A stretch of 10,072 bases of DNA from Acidobacteriota bacterium (GCA_021789565.1 JAJYJL010000169.1:1-10072), one strand, 5' to 3'; counted from the stretch's first letter, positions 1 through 7,327 are shown. Numbers and translations: made by a program. The notes: a model not told the origin generated them from the letters alone.

Positions 1-1
1 C

Positions 2-883
2 CTGGGCCCTTACTTTGCCGAAGGCAATGAGTTCCACATGGCGTTCCATTTTCCTCTGATGCCGCGGATGTTCATGGCCATCAAGCTGGAAGACCGCAAG
101 CCGATCATTGAAATTCTTCAGCGGACGCCCCAGATTCCCGAGAATTGCCAGTGGGGCATTTTTCTCCGCAACCACGATGAGCTGACACTTGAAATGGTGA
201 CGGACGAAGAGCGCGATTACATGTACGATGAATACGCAAGAGACAGGATCGCAAAGCTCAACGTCGGAATCCGCCGCAGGCTGGCGCCATTGCTCGACAA
301 TGACCGGCGGCGTGTCGAGCTGATGAATGGCATGCTGCTCTCGCTGCCCGGAACGCCCATCATCTATTACGGCGATGAAATCGGCATGGGCGACAACATC
401 TATCTCGGCGACCGCAACGGTGTCCGCACGCCGATGCAATGGAATGGAGGCTGGAACGCCGGTTTTTCTGCCGCCGACCCGGAACGGCTCTTTTCGCCGC
501 TGATTTCAAACGCGGTGTACGGCTACCAGGGCGTCAACGTACTTTCCCAGCAGCGTTCGGAACATTCACTGTTGTCCTGGATGCGGCGGATCGTAAAATT
601 GCGCAAGGCGAGTTCCGTGTTTGGACGGGGGACCATTGAATTTCTGAATCCGGACAATCACCGGGTTCTTGCCTACATCCGGCAGTGGGAAAAGAACCGG
701 ATCCTTGTGGTCAACAATCTGTCGAGTTCCGCCCAGGCGGCGGAGCTTGACCTCAAGCATCTGTGGGGTTACATCCCCATTGAAATGTTTGGAGGCAATC
801 CGTTTCCGCGAATCGGAGAGCTTCCCTACCTCCTGACACTGGGTCCGTATCAGTTTTACTGGTTTCGGCTGCGCCGGTTCTGA
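2..883 (+). CDS. treS: Trehalose synthase (maltose alpha-D-glucosyltransferase), C-terminal part, 5' truncated by window edge
   Basis: GH13 enzyme that interconverts maltose and trehalose in the cytoplasm. The frame is open from base 2, so 293 residues are visible; TreS is usually about 550-600 residues, and the half with the nucleophile and acid/base residues lies outside. Seen: FLRNHDELTLEMVTDEERDY, which is GH13 conserved region IV with the transition-state Asp (about residue 59 of the fragment), then IRRRLAPLL, GTPIIYYGDEIGMGDN and GVRTPMQW, all highly characteristic of TreS, then a beta-rich C-terminal domain ending in FRLRRF. The protein stops there, so there is no fused maltokinase domain as found in some relatives. 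The next gene starts 56 nt downstream on the same strand, probably in one operon. TreS is a very confident call; related GH13 enzymes such as oligo-1,6-glucosidase lack this exact motif set. Confidence 0.93.
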   Translation: MGPYFAEGNEFHMAFHFPLMPRMFMAIKLEDRKPIIEILQRTPQIPENCQWGIFLRNHDELTLEMVTDEERDYMYDEYARDRIAKLNVGIRRRLAPLLDNDRRRVELMNGMLLSLPGTPIIYYGDEIGMGDNIYLGDRNGVRTPMQWNGGWNAGFSAADPERLFSPLISNAVYGYQGVNVLSQQRSEHSLLSWMRRIVKLRKASSVFGRGTIEFLNPDNHRVLAYIRQWEKNRILVVNNLSSSAQAAELDLKHLWGYIPIEMFGGNPFPRIGELPYLLTLGPYQFYWFRLRRF

Positions 884-927
884 GCCCTTGGACCTTCACG
901 GCTCTCAGCGCTGCCGGCAACAATTCC

Positions 928-934
928 AAAGGAG
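928..934 (+). promoter_or_regulatory. Ribosome binding site AAAGGAG fixing a TTG start
   Basis: AAAGGAG ends 5 nt before the TTG at 940. No ATG or GTG in this frame lies close to a comparable site, so this supports TTG as the start of the glycosyltransferase gene. Confidence 0.7.
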
Positions 935-939
935 CGCCA

Positions 940-2214
940 TTGGCCGAGGAAACCTTTCTCTCGGACGATTTTGTCCGCAAGCTCACAGCCGTGGGCGAAG
1001 TGGATATTCTCGTTGGCGTGCCCACCTTTAACAATCGCGGCACCATCGAGCAGGTGGTCAACGCCGTTCAACTGGGGCTGGTGAAGTATTTCCCGCGCGA
1101 ACGCGTCGTCCTGATCAACCCGGACGGCGGCTCCAGTGACGGGACTCCGGAAGCGGTGCGGAACGTTTCCATCCAGGACTTCCGCACGCTGCTTTCATCA
1201 AGCCCGCTGCGGACCATCCATCGGATTACAACCAGCTATGGCGGGGTGGACCGCAGAGGCAACGCCTGGCGCGTCATCCTGGCGGCGGCAGACCTCCTGC
1301 GGGCCAAGGCCTGCGCCGTTGTGTCACCCGATCTCGAAAGCATCTCTCCGGAATGGATCGAGTGCCTGGTCCGTCCCGTCTACAGGGAGAAATTTGACCT
1401 GGTCACGCCCATCTACCATCGCCACAAATACGACGGTCTGCTGGTCAAGAATATCATCGCCCCGGTGATTCGGGCGGTGTATGGCGTGAAGGTCCGCGAG
1501 CCCGTGGGCGGCGAGCTGGGTTTCTCCGGACGTCTGGCGTGCCACTACCTCGAACAGGAAGTCTGGCACGAAGAGTTTTTCCGCACCCGCGCTGAAATCT
1601 GGATGACAACCCGCGCGATTGCAGACGGGTTCAAGCTGTGCCAGTCATTTCTGGGCCCCAAGATCCTCGCTCGTGCGCATTCACCACAAAACATTGTCGC
1701 CACCATTCAGGACGCGCTGGGCGCGCTGTTCCGCTGCATGGAAAACCAGGAGGCCTTCTGGATTTCGCGCAGCGAGCCGCCACAGCCGGTTCCCGCTTTC
1801 GGCTTCGAATACAGTTCCGGCCTCGAGCCTCGCCGCCTCAACAGGAAGAAGATGCTGACCTTGTTCCAGAACGGCGTCGGCCAATTGAGTTCGGTACTCG
1901 AATCCTTCCTTTCACCAGAAACGCTCAAGGAGATCCAGAGTGTTTCGCAACAGAATGAAAAGCAATTCCGTTTCCCAGATGAACTCTGGGTAAAAACCAT
2001 TTATGAATTCGCCGCTTCCTTCCACCACTCGGTTATCAACCGGGAGCACCTTCTGCAAGCCCTGACGCCCATCTATCGCGGGCGGATTTGTTCGGTTGTC
2101 CTGGAAGATCAGCGCGCCGACGCTGAGCAGATCGAACGAAAACTGGAGGCCTTGTGCCGGGAATACGAAAGGTTGCGGCCTCAACTGGTGGAGAAGTGGA
2201 CACGGAAAGCGTAA
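940..2214 (+). CDS. GT-A glycosyltransferase, mannosylglycerate/glucosylglycerate synthase-like (GT78/GT81 type)
   Basis: Cytoplasmic nucleotide-sugar-dependent glycosyltransferase of 424 residues, with no signal peptide or membrane segment. GT-A fold features: VGVPTFNN (25-32), NPDGGSSDGT (60-69), RRGNAWR (105-111, the loop that reads GKGNA-like in relatives), SPDLESISPEWI (129-140, the DxD region), and EPVGGELGFSG (187-197). ARAH (244-247) matches the place of the metal-binding His in Rhodothermus mannosylglycerate synthase. The C-terminal 170 residues are mostly helical, as in that family. By family knowledge the product would be a glycosylglycerate or its phosphate, but donor and acceptor cannot be read from sequence. 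Oddity: the first Asp of DxD is Ser129, while Asp131 and His247 are kept. No phosphatase partner is in the window. It follows treS by 56 nt and precedes the next gene by 8 nt, suggesting a compatible-solute operon. Start is TTG with AAAGGAG 5 nt upstream. Confidence 0.75.
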   Translation: MAEETFLSDDFVRKLTAVGEVDILVGVPTFNNRGTIEQVVNAVQLGLVKYFPRERVVLINPDGGSSDGTPEAVRNVSIQDFRTLLSSSPLRTIHRITTSYGGVDRRGNAWRVILAAADLLRAKACAVVSPDLESISPEWIECLVRPVYREKFDLVTPIYHRHKYDGLLVKNIIAPVIRAVYGVKVREPVGGELGFSGRLACHYLEQEVWHEEFFRTRAEIWMTTRAIADGFKLCQSFLGPKILARAHSPQNIVATIQDALGALFRCMENQEAFWISRSEPPQPVPAFGFEYSSGLEPRRLNRKKMLTLFQNGVGQLSSVLESFLSPETLKEIQSVSQQNEKQFRFPDELWVKTIYEFAASFHHSVINREHLLQALTPIYRGRICSVVLEDQRADAEQIERKLEALCREYERLRPQLVEKWTRKA

Positions 2215-2222
2215 GGTGAATT

Positions 2223-2930
2223 ATGGGACAACTGATTCTGAACACTCTAAGTCAGACTCTGGGGAATTTCTTCAATGCGCTCGCTTTGTTCCTGCCGCGC
2301 GTCCTCTCGATGTTCGTCATTATTGCCGCAGGATTTCTGATCGCTCTGTTGCTGAAGTTTATCGTGCGCAGGATTTTTGGCATCGCGAGCTTCCGGAAGT
2401 ATTGCGACTCGGCAGGTCTCACTCAGATGATGCGCAAGGCCGCGCTGCCGCCGCCCGTCGAGTTGCTGGGTCAGGTGGTTTTCTGGGTGGTCTGGGTCGT
2501 CTTCGTTGTCCTGGGCATTGACGCGCTCGGTATTGCCGCACTAAGGGAACAGATCTCGCGGTTCTTCATGTTTCTGCCCCAGATTTTTGTGGCCATGGTG
2601 GTTCTGTTTATTGGATTGCTGATCGCCAATTTCTTTTCCCGCGCCACGCTGCTGGCCGCTACCAACGCCAATTACCCTTCGCCACGGCTGCTCAGCAGCC
2701 TGGTCCGTCTGCTGATTGTGATTTTCTTTGTCACGATGGCGCTTGAGCAGATTGGCCTGGGCCGTCACGTTGTGCTCATCGCGTTTTCCATCGCCTTTGG
2801 CGCCGTGATGCTCGGTACGGCGATTGCTTTCGGGCTGGGCGGCCGCGACGTCGCCAAACAGCTCCTGGAACGCCAGTTCCTGCGCAAAGAAGAAGCCACG
2901 GAAAAGGATGAGGAAATATCCCCGCTCTAG
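2223..2930 (+). CDS. MscS-like transmembrane-helix protein lacking the cytoplasmic beta domain
   Basis: Inner-membrane protein of 235 residues with about five hydrophobic helices (near 24-48, 82-103, 118-138, 157-175, 182-205). It appears internally duplicated: an LPxxx...G-LIA helix at 24-50 and again at 118-140, each followed by a second hydrophobic helix; this resembles the conserved TM-helix repeat of MscS-related (CmpX-type) proteins. The last helix is small-residue rich (AFGAVMLGTAIAFGLGGRD, 191-209) like the pore helix of MscS, then AKQLLERQF and a charged tail. The MscS beta domain that would follow is absent, since the protein ends within 26 residues. The ribosome site AAGGTG overlaps the stop of the glycosyltransferase, so the two are probably translationally coupled. 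A role in osmotic or envelope stress is inferred from fold and neighbours; channel activity is not shown. Confidence 0.75.
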   Translation: MGQLILNTLSQTLGNFFNALALFLPRVLSMFVIIAAGFLIALLLKFIVRRIFGIASFRKYCDSAGLTQMMRKAALPPPVELLGQVVFWVVWVVFVVLGIDALGIAALREQISRFFMFLPQIFVAMVVLFIGLLIANFFSRATLLAATNANYPSPRLLSSLVRLLIVIFFVTMALEQIGLGRHVVLIAFSIAFGAVMLGTAIAFGLGGRDVAKQLLERQFLRKEEATEKDEEISPL

Positions 2931-2945
2931 CCGAATGTGATATTG

Positions 2946-3000
2946 ACGTGCACACGTTGCACTCTTTGCCACGTCCGTGGCTGCCGCCCGCCTGAAGGCG
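2946..3000. repeat. Three consecutive short inverted repeats after the MscS-like gene
   Basis: Seen in order: ACGTG-CA-CACGT (2946-2957), GCCACG-TC-CGTGGC (2968-2981), and CGCC-TGAA-GGCG (2989-3000). All are perfect stems of 4-6 bp with tiny loops, packed into 55 nt just after the stop at 2930. No T-tract follows, so this is not a standard intrinsic terminator. It could be a Rho-related or mRNA-stabilising 3' end, or a protein-binding region. Function unknown. Confidence 0.4.
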
Positions 3001-3046
3001 CCACAGCGGTACGCCTCTTCCAACCGCCGGCTTTGCCTTTTCAACC

Positions 3047-3055
3047 TGTTATAAT
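3047..3055 (+). promoter_or_regulatory. Extended -10 promoter for the Hsp70-family gene
   Basis: TGTTATAAT is a perfect extended -10 element (TGn plus TATAAT). Transcription would start near 3062, giving a leader of about 21 nt before the ATG at 3083. No good -35 hexamer is present at 16-18 nt spacing, which fits extended -10 promoters. No CIRCE-type heat-shock operator is visible, so housekeeping-sigma expression is the simplest reading. Confidence 0.6.
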
Positions 3056-3082
3056 GGTTCGGCGGAGGCAGTCAGCCAATCC

Positions 3083-4711
3083 ATGAAACTGGGGATCGAT
3101 TTCGGGACAACCCGAATTGTTGCCGCATTTGTAGACCGCGGCAACTACCCTGTCGTGGTCTTCGAAGCGGCGGATGGCAACTCATTCGAGTGGTTTCCGC
3201 CTCTGGTGGCCGTCAACGGCGACCAGCGGCGCTATGGGTGGGAAGCCTGGGTGACTCAGGAAGAACCCGGCTGGACGGTGGTCCGTTCGCTGAAGCGCGG
3301 TCTCGATTATGCGGGCCCCGGCACTCTGGTGCAGGTCGGCGCCCAGCAGATTCCCATGCAGGACCTGCTGCGCGAACTGGCGGAGGCCCTTCGTAATTCG
3401 CTGCTTGAGGGCTCCACCCTGCCGGTGAGTAAGGATGAAACTCTCGACGTGATGCTGGGCGTGCCGGCCAACGCCAACAGCAACCAGCGATTTCTGACTG
3501 CGGAAGCGTTCCGTCAGGCGGGCTTCAACGTGCTCGGCCTTTTGAACGAACCTTCGGCGGCCAGCATTGAGTTTGGACACCACAAGCGCACTTCGCACCA
3601 GTTCAACGAGAAGATGCGCATTCTGGTTTACGACTTCGGCGGAGGAACGTTTGACGCTTCGCTGGTCGAACTGGATGAGCGCGAGCACATCGTCATTGCC
3701 TCGGAAGGGATTCCCACGCTCGGCGGCGACGACTTTGATGAAGTGCTTGCCGGCCTGGCGCTCGAAGAAGCGCAGATCAGCGTGGTGGATCAGGACAGCC
3801 TTTCGCAGGCCGAGATGTTCCGCCTGCATGAGGAGTGCCGCCAGAAAAAAGAGAGCCTCCACCCGAACACCCGGCGGATTGTAATCGATCTCGGCAACGT
3901 GCGTTCCGGCTGGCCCCAGGTCTCGGTTGCAGCCGGCGATTTTTACGACCGCTGCCGGCCCCTCGTGGAAGAAACTCTGCACGCCACGGAAGATCTGTTG
4001 GAGGCGTCCGGCTTCACTGCCGACGGCTCCACGCAAGGTGAGGAGCAGCGCTTGGAAGCGCTCTACATGACCGGCGGAGGCAGCGAGTTGCCATTGGTCG
4101 GCCGCATGCTGCGAGAGACTTTCTGGCGGCGGGTGCGCCGCTCAGCTTATACGCGCGCGGCCACCGCCATCGGGCTTGCCATCCAGGCGGACGCCACCCA
4201 GGGTTACGTCCTGCGTGACAAGTTCACCCGCCACTTCGGCGTGTGGCGTGAGGCCGAATCCGGCAGAAGCATCGTGTTCGATCCGCTCTTCACCAAAGGC
4301 ACGCCGCTGCCCGGCCCTTCCGACCCGCCGCTGTTCAACTCGCGGCGCTACTATCCGGTCCACAACATCGGCCACTTCCGGTATCTGGAATGTACGCACC
4401 TTACCGACGACGGCCGCCCGGCGGGCGACATTACCATCTGGGACGATATTCGCTTTCCTTTTGATCCCTCACTGCGGGATAATGCCGGGCTTGACCAGGT
4501 TCCTGTGGGCTATCTGACGAACGGACACCGGTGCGAGGCGGAGGAAAGCTATGCCTGCGACCGCAGCGGCGCCGTGACGGTGACCATCGCAAACCTGATC
4601 GAGGGCTACAACCGGAGCTACCGGCTGGGGCGCTGGGCAACTTCGGAAGGCCTGGTGGTGCCCGGCCGCAAGAAGGCCCGCACAAGAAGAGAAAAGAAAT
4701 CGGGGCAGTAA
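3083..4711 (+). CDS. Hsp70-family ATPase (DnaK paralogue) without helical lid
   Basis: Cytoplasmic 542-residue Hsp70/actin-fold ATPase. Motifs in order: DFGTT (6-10, phosphate 1), SLKRGL (69-74, with Lys71 in the place of the catalytic Lys of DnaK), GVPANA (126-131), NEPSAAS (155-161, connect 1), DFGGGTFD (184-191, phosphate 2), GGDDFD (214-219), and TGGGSELPLVG (330-340, adenosine motif). From about 375 a beta-rich region begins with HFGV, in the place of DnaK's LGIE, and runs to about 515; it looks like a diverged substrate-binding beta domain. The protein ends in a basic tail (GRKKARTRREKKSGQ). DnaK is about 640 residues, and the roughly 100-residue alpha-helical lid is missing. No dnaJ or grpE is adjacent. 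Start is the ATG giving the canonical MKLGIDFGTT; GGAGG lies 14 nt upstream, rather far. It has its own promoter. Probably a specialised chaperone or regulator, client unknown. Confidence 0.85.
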   Translation: MKLGIDFGTTRIVAAFVDRGNYPVVVFEAADGNSFEWFPPLVAVNGDQRRYGWEAWVTQEEPGWTVVRSLKRGLDYAGPGTLVQVGAQQIPMQDLLRELAEALRNSLLEGSTLPVSKDETLDVMLGVPANANSNQRFLTAEAFRQAGFNVLGLLNEPSAASIEFGHHKRTSHQFNEKMRILVYDFGGGTFDASLVELDEREHIVIASEGIPTLGGDDFDEVLAGLALEEAQISVVDQDSLSQAEMFRLHEECRQKKESLHPNTRRIVIDLGNVRSGWPQVSVAAGDFYDRCRPLVEETLHATEDLLEASGFTADGSTQGEEQRLEALYMTGGGSELPLVGRMLRETFWRRVRRSAYTRAATAIGLAIQADATQGYVLRDKFTRHFGVWREAESGRSIVFDPLFTKGTPLPGPSDPPLFNSRRYYPVHNIGHFRYLECTHLTDDGRPAGDITIWDDIRFPFDPSLRDNAGLDQVPVGYLTNGHRCEAEESYACDRSGAVTVTIANLIEGYNRSYRLGRWATSEGLVVPGRKKARTRREKKSGQ

Positions 4712-4763
4712 TTGTTTTCGGCATCTGCATCGGCGGTGTCCGGCCGGCGGGTCTTGCTGTAGC

Positions 4764-4778
4764 GCGGTCTATGACCGC
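4764..4778. repeat. Short palindrome between the Hsp70 gene and rpiB
   Basis: GCGGTC-TAT-GACCGC is a perfect 6-bp stem with a 3-nt loop, set inside TGTAGCGCGGTCTATGACCG in the 163-nt gap upstream of rpiB. No T-tract follows. It could be a dispersed palindromic (REP-like) element or an operator; only one copy is in this window. The rest of the gap (4712-4874) shows no convincing promoter, so rpiB may be read from the Hsp70 promoter. Confidence 0.4.
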
Positions 4779-4874
4779 CGGATATTGTTCAGGAGAGCAG
4801 GCAGTCGCCCGCAGAGCGCCGCTGCAGCCGCTGCGAGGCCTGCAAGAACTCGGCAAAAACAGTGAGGAAAGAAA

Positions 4875-5351
4875 ATGCGAATTGCCATCGGCGCCGATCA
4901 CGCCGGCTTCACGATGAAGGAAGATCTCGCAGCCAGGATCCGCGAACTCGGGCACGACGTTCTCGACGTGGGAGCGTACAAACCTGATTCCGCTGACGAC
5001 TACCCGGATTTTGCTGAAGCGGTTGGCCAAGCTGTTGTGGAAGGCAAGGCCGAGCGCGGCGTGCTCATCTGCGGCAGCGGCGTCGGTGCGTCGGTGGCCG
5101 TCAACAAGATTCCCGGCATCCGCGCAGCCGTTTGCCATGATGCCTATTCGGCCCACCAGGGCGTGGAGCACGACAATATGAACGTACTCGTCCTCGGCAG
5201 CCGCATCATTGGCCCGGAGCTGGCACGCGAGCTCGTCCGAACATACCTCGCCGCGCAATTCTCCGGCGAAGCCCGCCACTCCCGCCGCCTGGCCAAGGTG
5301 GACGCCATCGAACGGCGCTACCTCGCCTCCAAATCCACGCCATCAAAGTAG
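4875..5351 (+). CDS. rpiB: Ribose-5-phosphate isomerase B
   Basis: Cytoplasmic RpiB/LacAB-family isomerase (ribose 5-phosphate to ribulose 5-phosphate), non-oxidative pentose phosphate pathway. At 158 residues it is typical of the family. Seen: [11 protein letters not shown] (5-15, with the Asp8-His9 pair), DYPDFA (42-47), ICGSGVGAS (65-73) with Cys66 as the catalytic base, as in the E. coli-type enzyme rather than the Glu of mycobacterial RpiB, HDNMN (99-103) with the ring-opening His99, LGSR (107-110), and HSRR (135-138) for phosphate binding. The ATG is preceded by GAGGAAAG a few bases upstream, and the methionine is at the family's usual N-terminus. It lies 163 nt after the Hsp70 gene on the same strand and converges with the phospholipase-D-like gene, leaving 65 bp between stops in which I see no clear terminator. 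Confidence 0.95.
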   Translation: MRIAIGADHAGFTMKEDLAARIRELGHDVLDVGAYKPDSADDYPDFAEAVGQAVVEGKAERGVLICGSGVGASVAVNKIPGIRAAVCHDAYSAHQGVEHDNMNVLVLGSRIIGPELARELVRTYLAAQFSGEARHSRRLAKVDAIERRYLASKSTPSK

Positions 5352-5416
5352 GGGCAACCACCAGTGCGAAATTCACCAGGCACCGGCCGCCTTCAACCCA
5401 TGCCGCCGTGAAGTCA

Positions 5417-7108
5417 CTATCCCAGCCAAAACTGTATTTCGCGGAGGTGCGCTCCTTTTGTATACCAGTCCTGCCATTTGTCGTCATCGTAATTGCCGTC
5501 ATACTGCGGCGAAGTTTTTGCGGCGGACTTGGGGTCCTTGGTCTTCTTCAGCGACAGGTTGTACATCCACTTGTAATGGCCATAGACGCCAAGAATGTTC
5601 ACGGCATATTCGCTGGCCAGTCCCGGAGCGTTCTCAATGATCACCAGGTTGTCGTCGTTATCTTTACTGGCCTTGGGACCAAGATTATGCGAGCCCGTCA
5701 TCACCACCGGCTTCTTGCCGAAGGGGTCAATCACCACCACCTTGCTGTGAATCATCACGCGGTTGAAGGTGAACTCCTTGTCAAACCATCCTGTCTTGCG
5801 TTGCAGTGCTGCCGGGATCACAGCCGTCAGGTCTCCGGGCGGTAACTGCTTCCCTTTATGTGTCAGCTTGATCAGCGGGGCTTTCTTTCCGCCTGGGTCC
5901 TGGTTGATGACGCCATGGATAAAGAGCTTTTCCGGATCGAGCGCCAGAATGGTGTTAAGCAGAGTATTCTTCGGTCCCGGATTGAACATCAGAAAGAGCA
6001 CTCCGTCCTGGGCGGCATTGATCAATTTCTCCGCACATGTAAGATCGACGAGATTTAGCATGGGAGCATTCCAGGCGGTAACATTCACTTTTCCCACCCA
6101 CTGCTGTGCGGGGGTGGACCCTGCCTTAGCGAGACTTGAGGGATAGGACGCGCCCGCGTCCTTCAGTAGGTTCCATCGGTCCAGGTATGCGATCGCCAAT
6201 TGCGGGCTGCGGATCAGAATGCCGTTGTTCACCTGCGTACACAGCCCGGTCACGGTCCAGTTGGTGCTGCCGGTCCAGAGCGTGGAAGGCTTGCCCTGGT
6301 TGTCGCAGAAAATGGCAACCTTGTTGTGCGCAAAGTGCGGACTTTTCACCAGCCGGTCAAACACCTTGAGGCTGCTATGTTCCTTAAGGTCTTTTCGAAT
6401 CTCAGCGTTCTCGTCGGGTTCCGCCGGCTTGTTCTTCTTCTTGTTTGCCGGTTTGTAGGCGCCCGAGCCTAGCAGCAGGTTGCATTTAGCTCCGATGGCC
6501 TTCAGTGCATCAATCAGTTCGGGATCATCCAGCTCATATAGAGCGCAATAGACGTCGGTCTTGTTATTCTTTGCCTGCGCCAGCAGGGCGAGCATGGCTT
6601 TACGAAGTTCACCGCTTAGGAAATTCCGGTTCTTTGAACCTTTCGTGTCAATGTCCTGCTGGAGTGACTTCTTGCTTGGGCTCTGCCTTGCCAGCCATAG
6701 CGCCGGAACAATCCCACGGTTGAAGTAGGCCTCCAAGCCGGGCGTTTGCCCTGTTCCGACCTTAACCCACGGCGTCCAAGTGCTCCACTCGGATTGCGAA
6801 GCTTTGGCCAGGTTGACCGCCGGGCCCACCATGGGAATCGCGCGATACCTCAATTCTTGCCCTGTCTGCACCTGATAGTCAGACCAGATGTAGCGTTGGA
6901 TGGGCCAGACCGTACTCGGCTGGCTTTCTCCCTCCTCGTGCTTTACGCCTTTGAACCCCACCCAGGTGGAAACAAACGAGGTGTTGGTTTTACCCTTTGT
7001 CGCGCGCTCCAGCGCGAACCCCCTGCAATCCTTGATGGCGTTGTCGGTTTGCCAGACAATCGTCACCACGTCGCTGTTGGCAAATGCACGTATCTTTTTG
7101 ACGGGCAT
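5417..7108 (-). CDS. Phospholipase D-superfamily protein with N-terminal fibronectin-III-like domain
   Basis: A 563-residue protein with two HKD motifs, the mark of PLD-superfamily phosphodiesterases (phospholipases, nucleases, transferases). Residues about 1-115 are beta-rich (VTIVWQTDN, ELRYRAIPMVGP, EWSTWTPWVKV) and look like an FnIII-type domain. Motif 1 is HNKVAIFCD (261-269) followed by LWTGSTNWT (277-285). Motif 2 is HSKVVVID (454-461) followed by VMTGSHNLG (469-477). Motif 2 is the canonical HxKx4D; motif 1 has its Asp one residue late (HxKx5D), with Cys at the usual place. A Lys-rich loop lies at 219-239. No signal peptide or membrane helix is seen, so it is probably cytoplasmic unless exported by a leaderless route. 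AAGGAGG (7122-7116) sits 7 nt before the ATG, a strong site. It is monocistronic: rpiB converges with it and 370 bp separate it from the Tad-like operon. Substrate cannot be assigned. Confidence 0.8.
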   Translation of the reverse strand: MPVKKIRAFANSDVVTIVWQTDNAIKDCRGFALERATKGKTNTSFVSTWVGFKGVKHEEGESQPSTVWPIQRYIWSDYQVQTGQELRYRAIPMVGPAVNLAKASQSEWSTWTPWVKVGTGQTPGLEAYFNRGIVPALWLARQSPSKKSLQQDIDTKGSKNRNFLSGELRKAMLALLAQAKNNKTDVYCALYELDDPELIDALKAIGAKCNLLLGSGAYKPANKKKNKPAEPDENAEIRKDLKEHSSLKVFDRLVKSPHFAHNKVAIFCDNQGKPSTLWTGSTNWTVTGLCTQVNNGILIRSPQLAIAYLDRWNLLKDAGASYPSSLAKAGSTPAQQWVGKVNVTAWNAPMLNLVDLTCAEKLINAAQDGVLFLMFNPGPKNTLLNTILALDPEKLFIHGVINQDPGGKKAPLIKLTHKGKQLPPGDLTAVIPAALQRKTGWFDKEFTFNRVMIHSKVVVIDPFGKKPVVMTGSHNLGPKASKDNDDNLVIIENAPGLASEYAVNILGVYGHYKWMYNLSLKKTKDPKSAAKTSPQYDGNYDDDKWQDWYTKGAHLREIQFWLG

Positions 7109-7298
7109 AGGTGTGCCTCCTTGTCGAATCAGCCATTCTTGGAAAATCGACAGTATTCACGCGGGGGGGTAATTCGCGCCTCTTGCTGTCGTGCGGTCAC
7201 CAGCGGCAGCCACCGGCGATGCTTTCTCCCCGCGCTTTTTGCCCCGGAAAATAACCTGCGTTCGGAAAGCAATTCACCGCAACTACCGGTTAGCTATC

Positions 7299-7327
7299 TA
7301 TATACACCCGTGTCATCCTGGTTGCAA
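7299..7327 (-). promoter_or_regulatory. Candidate promoter for the PLD-like gene
   Basis: On the - strand TTGCAA (7327-7322) and TATATA (7304-7299) are separated by exactly 17 nt; each matches 4 of 6 consensus bases. Transcription would start near 7292 and leave a leader of about 180 nt before the ATG at 7108. I see no better promoter closer to the gene. Both hexamers are self-complementary, so the strand is set only by the position of the gene. Confidence 0.3.

Noticed and set aside
882..904. GAGCC/GGCTC hairpin after treS
   Set aside because: 5-bp stem with a 13-nt loop and no T-tract; too weak to call a terminator inside what looks like an operon.
2931..3082. CIRCE-type heat-shock operator before the Hsp70 gene
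   Set aside because: No TTAGCACTC-N9-GAGTGCTAA match, only an isolated GCACTC.
3182..4036. 284-codon open frame on the - strand
   Set aside because: It lies wholly antisense to the Hsp70 gene, whose motifs are unmistakable; the open frame is explained by high GC and codon bias.
4431..5279. 282-codon open frame on the - strand
   Set aside because: Antisense to the 3' end of the Hsp70 gene and most of rpiB; low-complexity composition and no recognisable motif.
5352..5416. Possible terminator between the convergent rpiB and PLD-like genes
   Set aside because: Only a weak 4-bp GTGC/GCAC pairing with a large loop and no T-tract.
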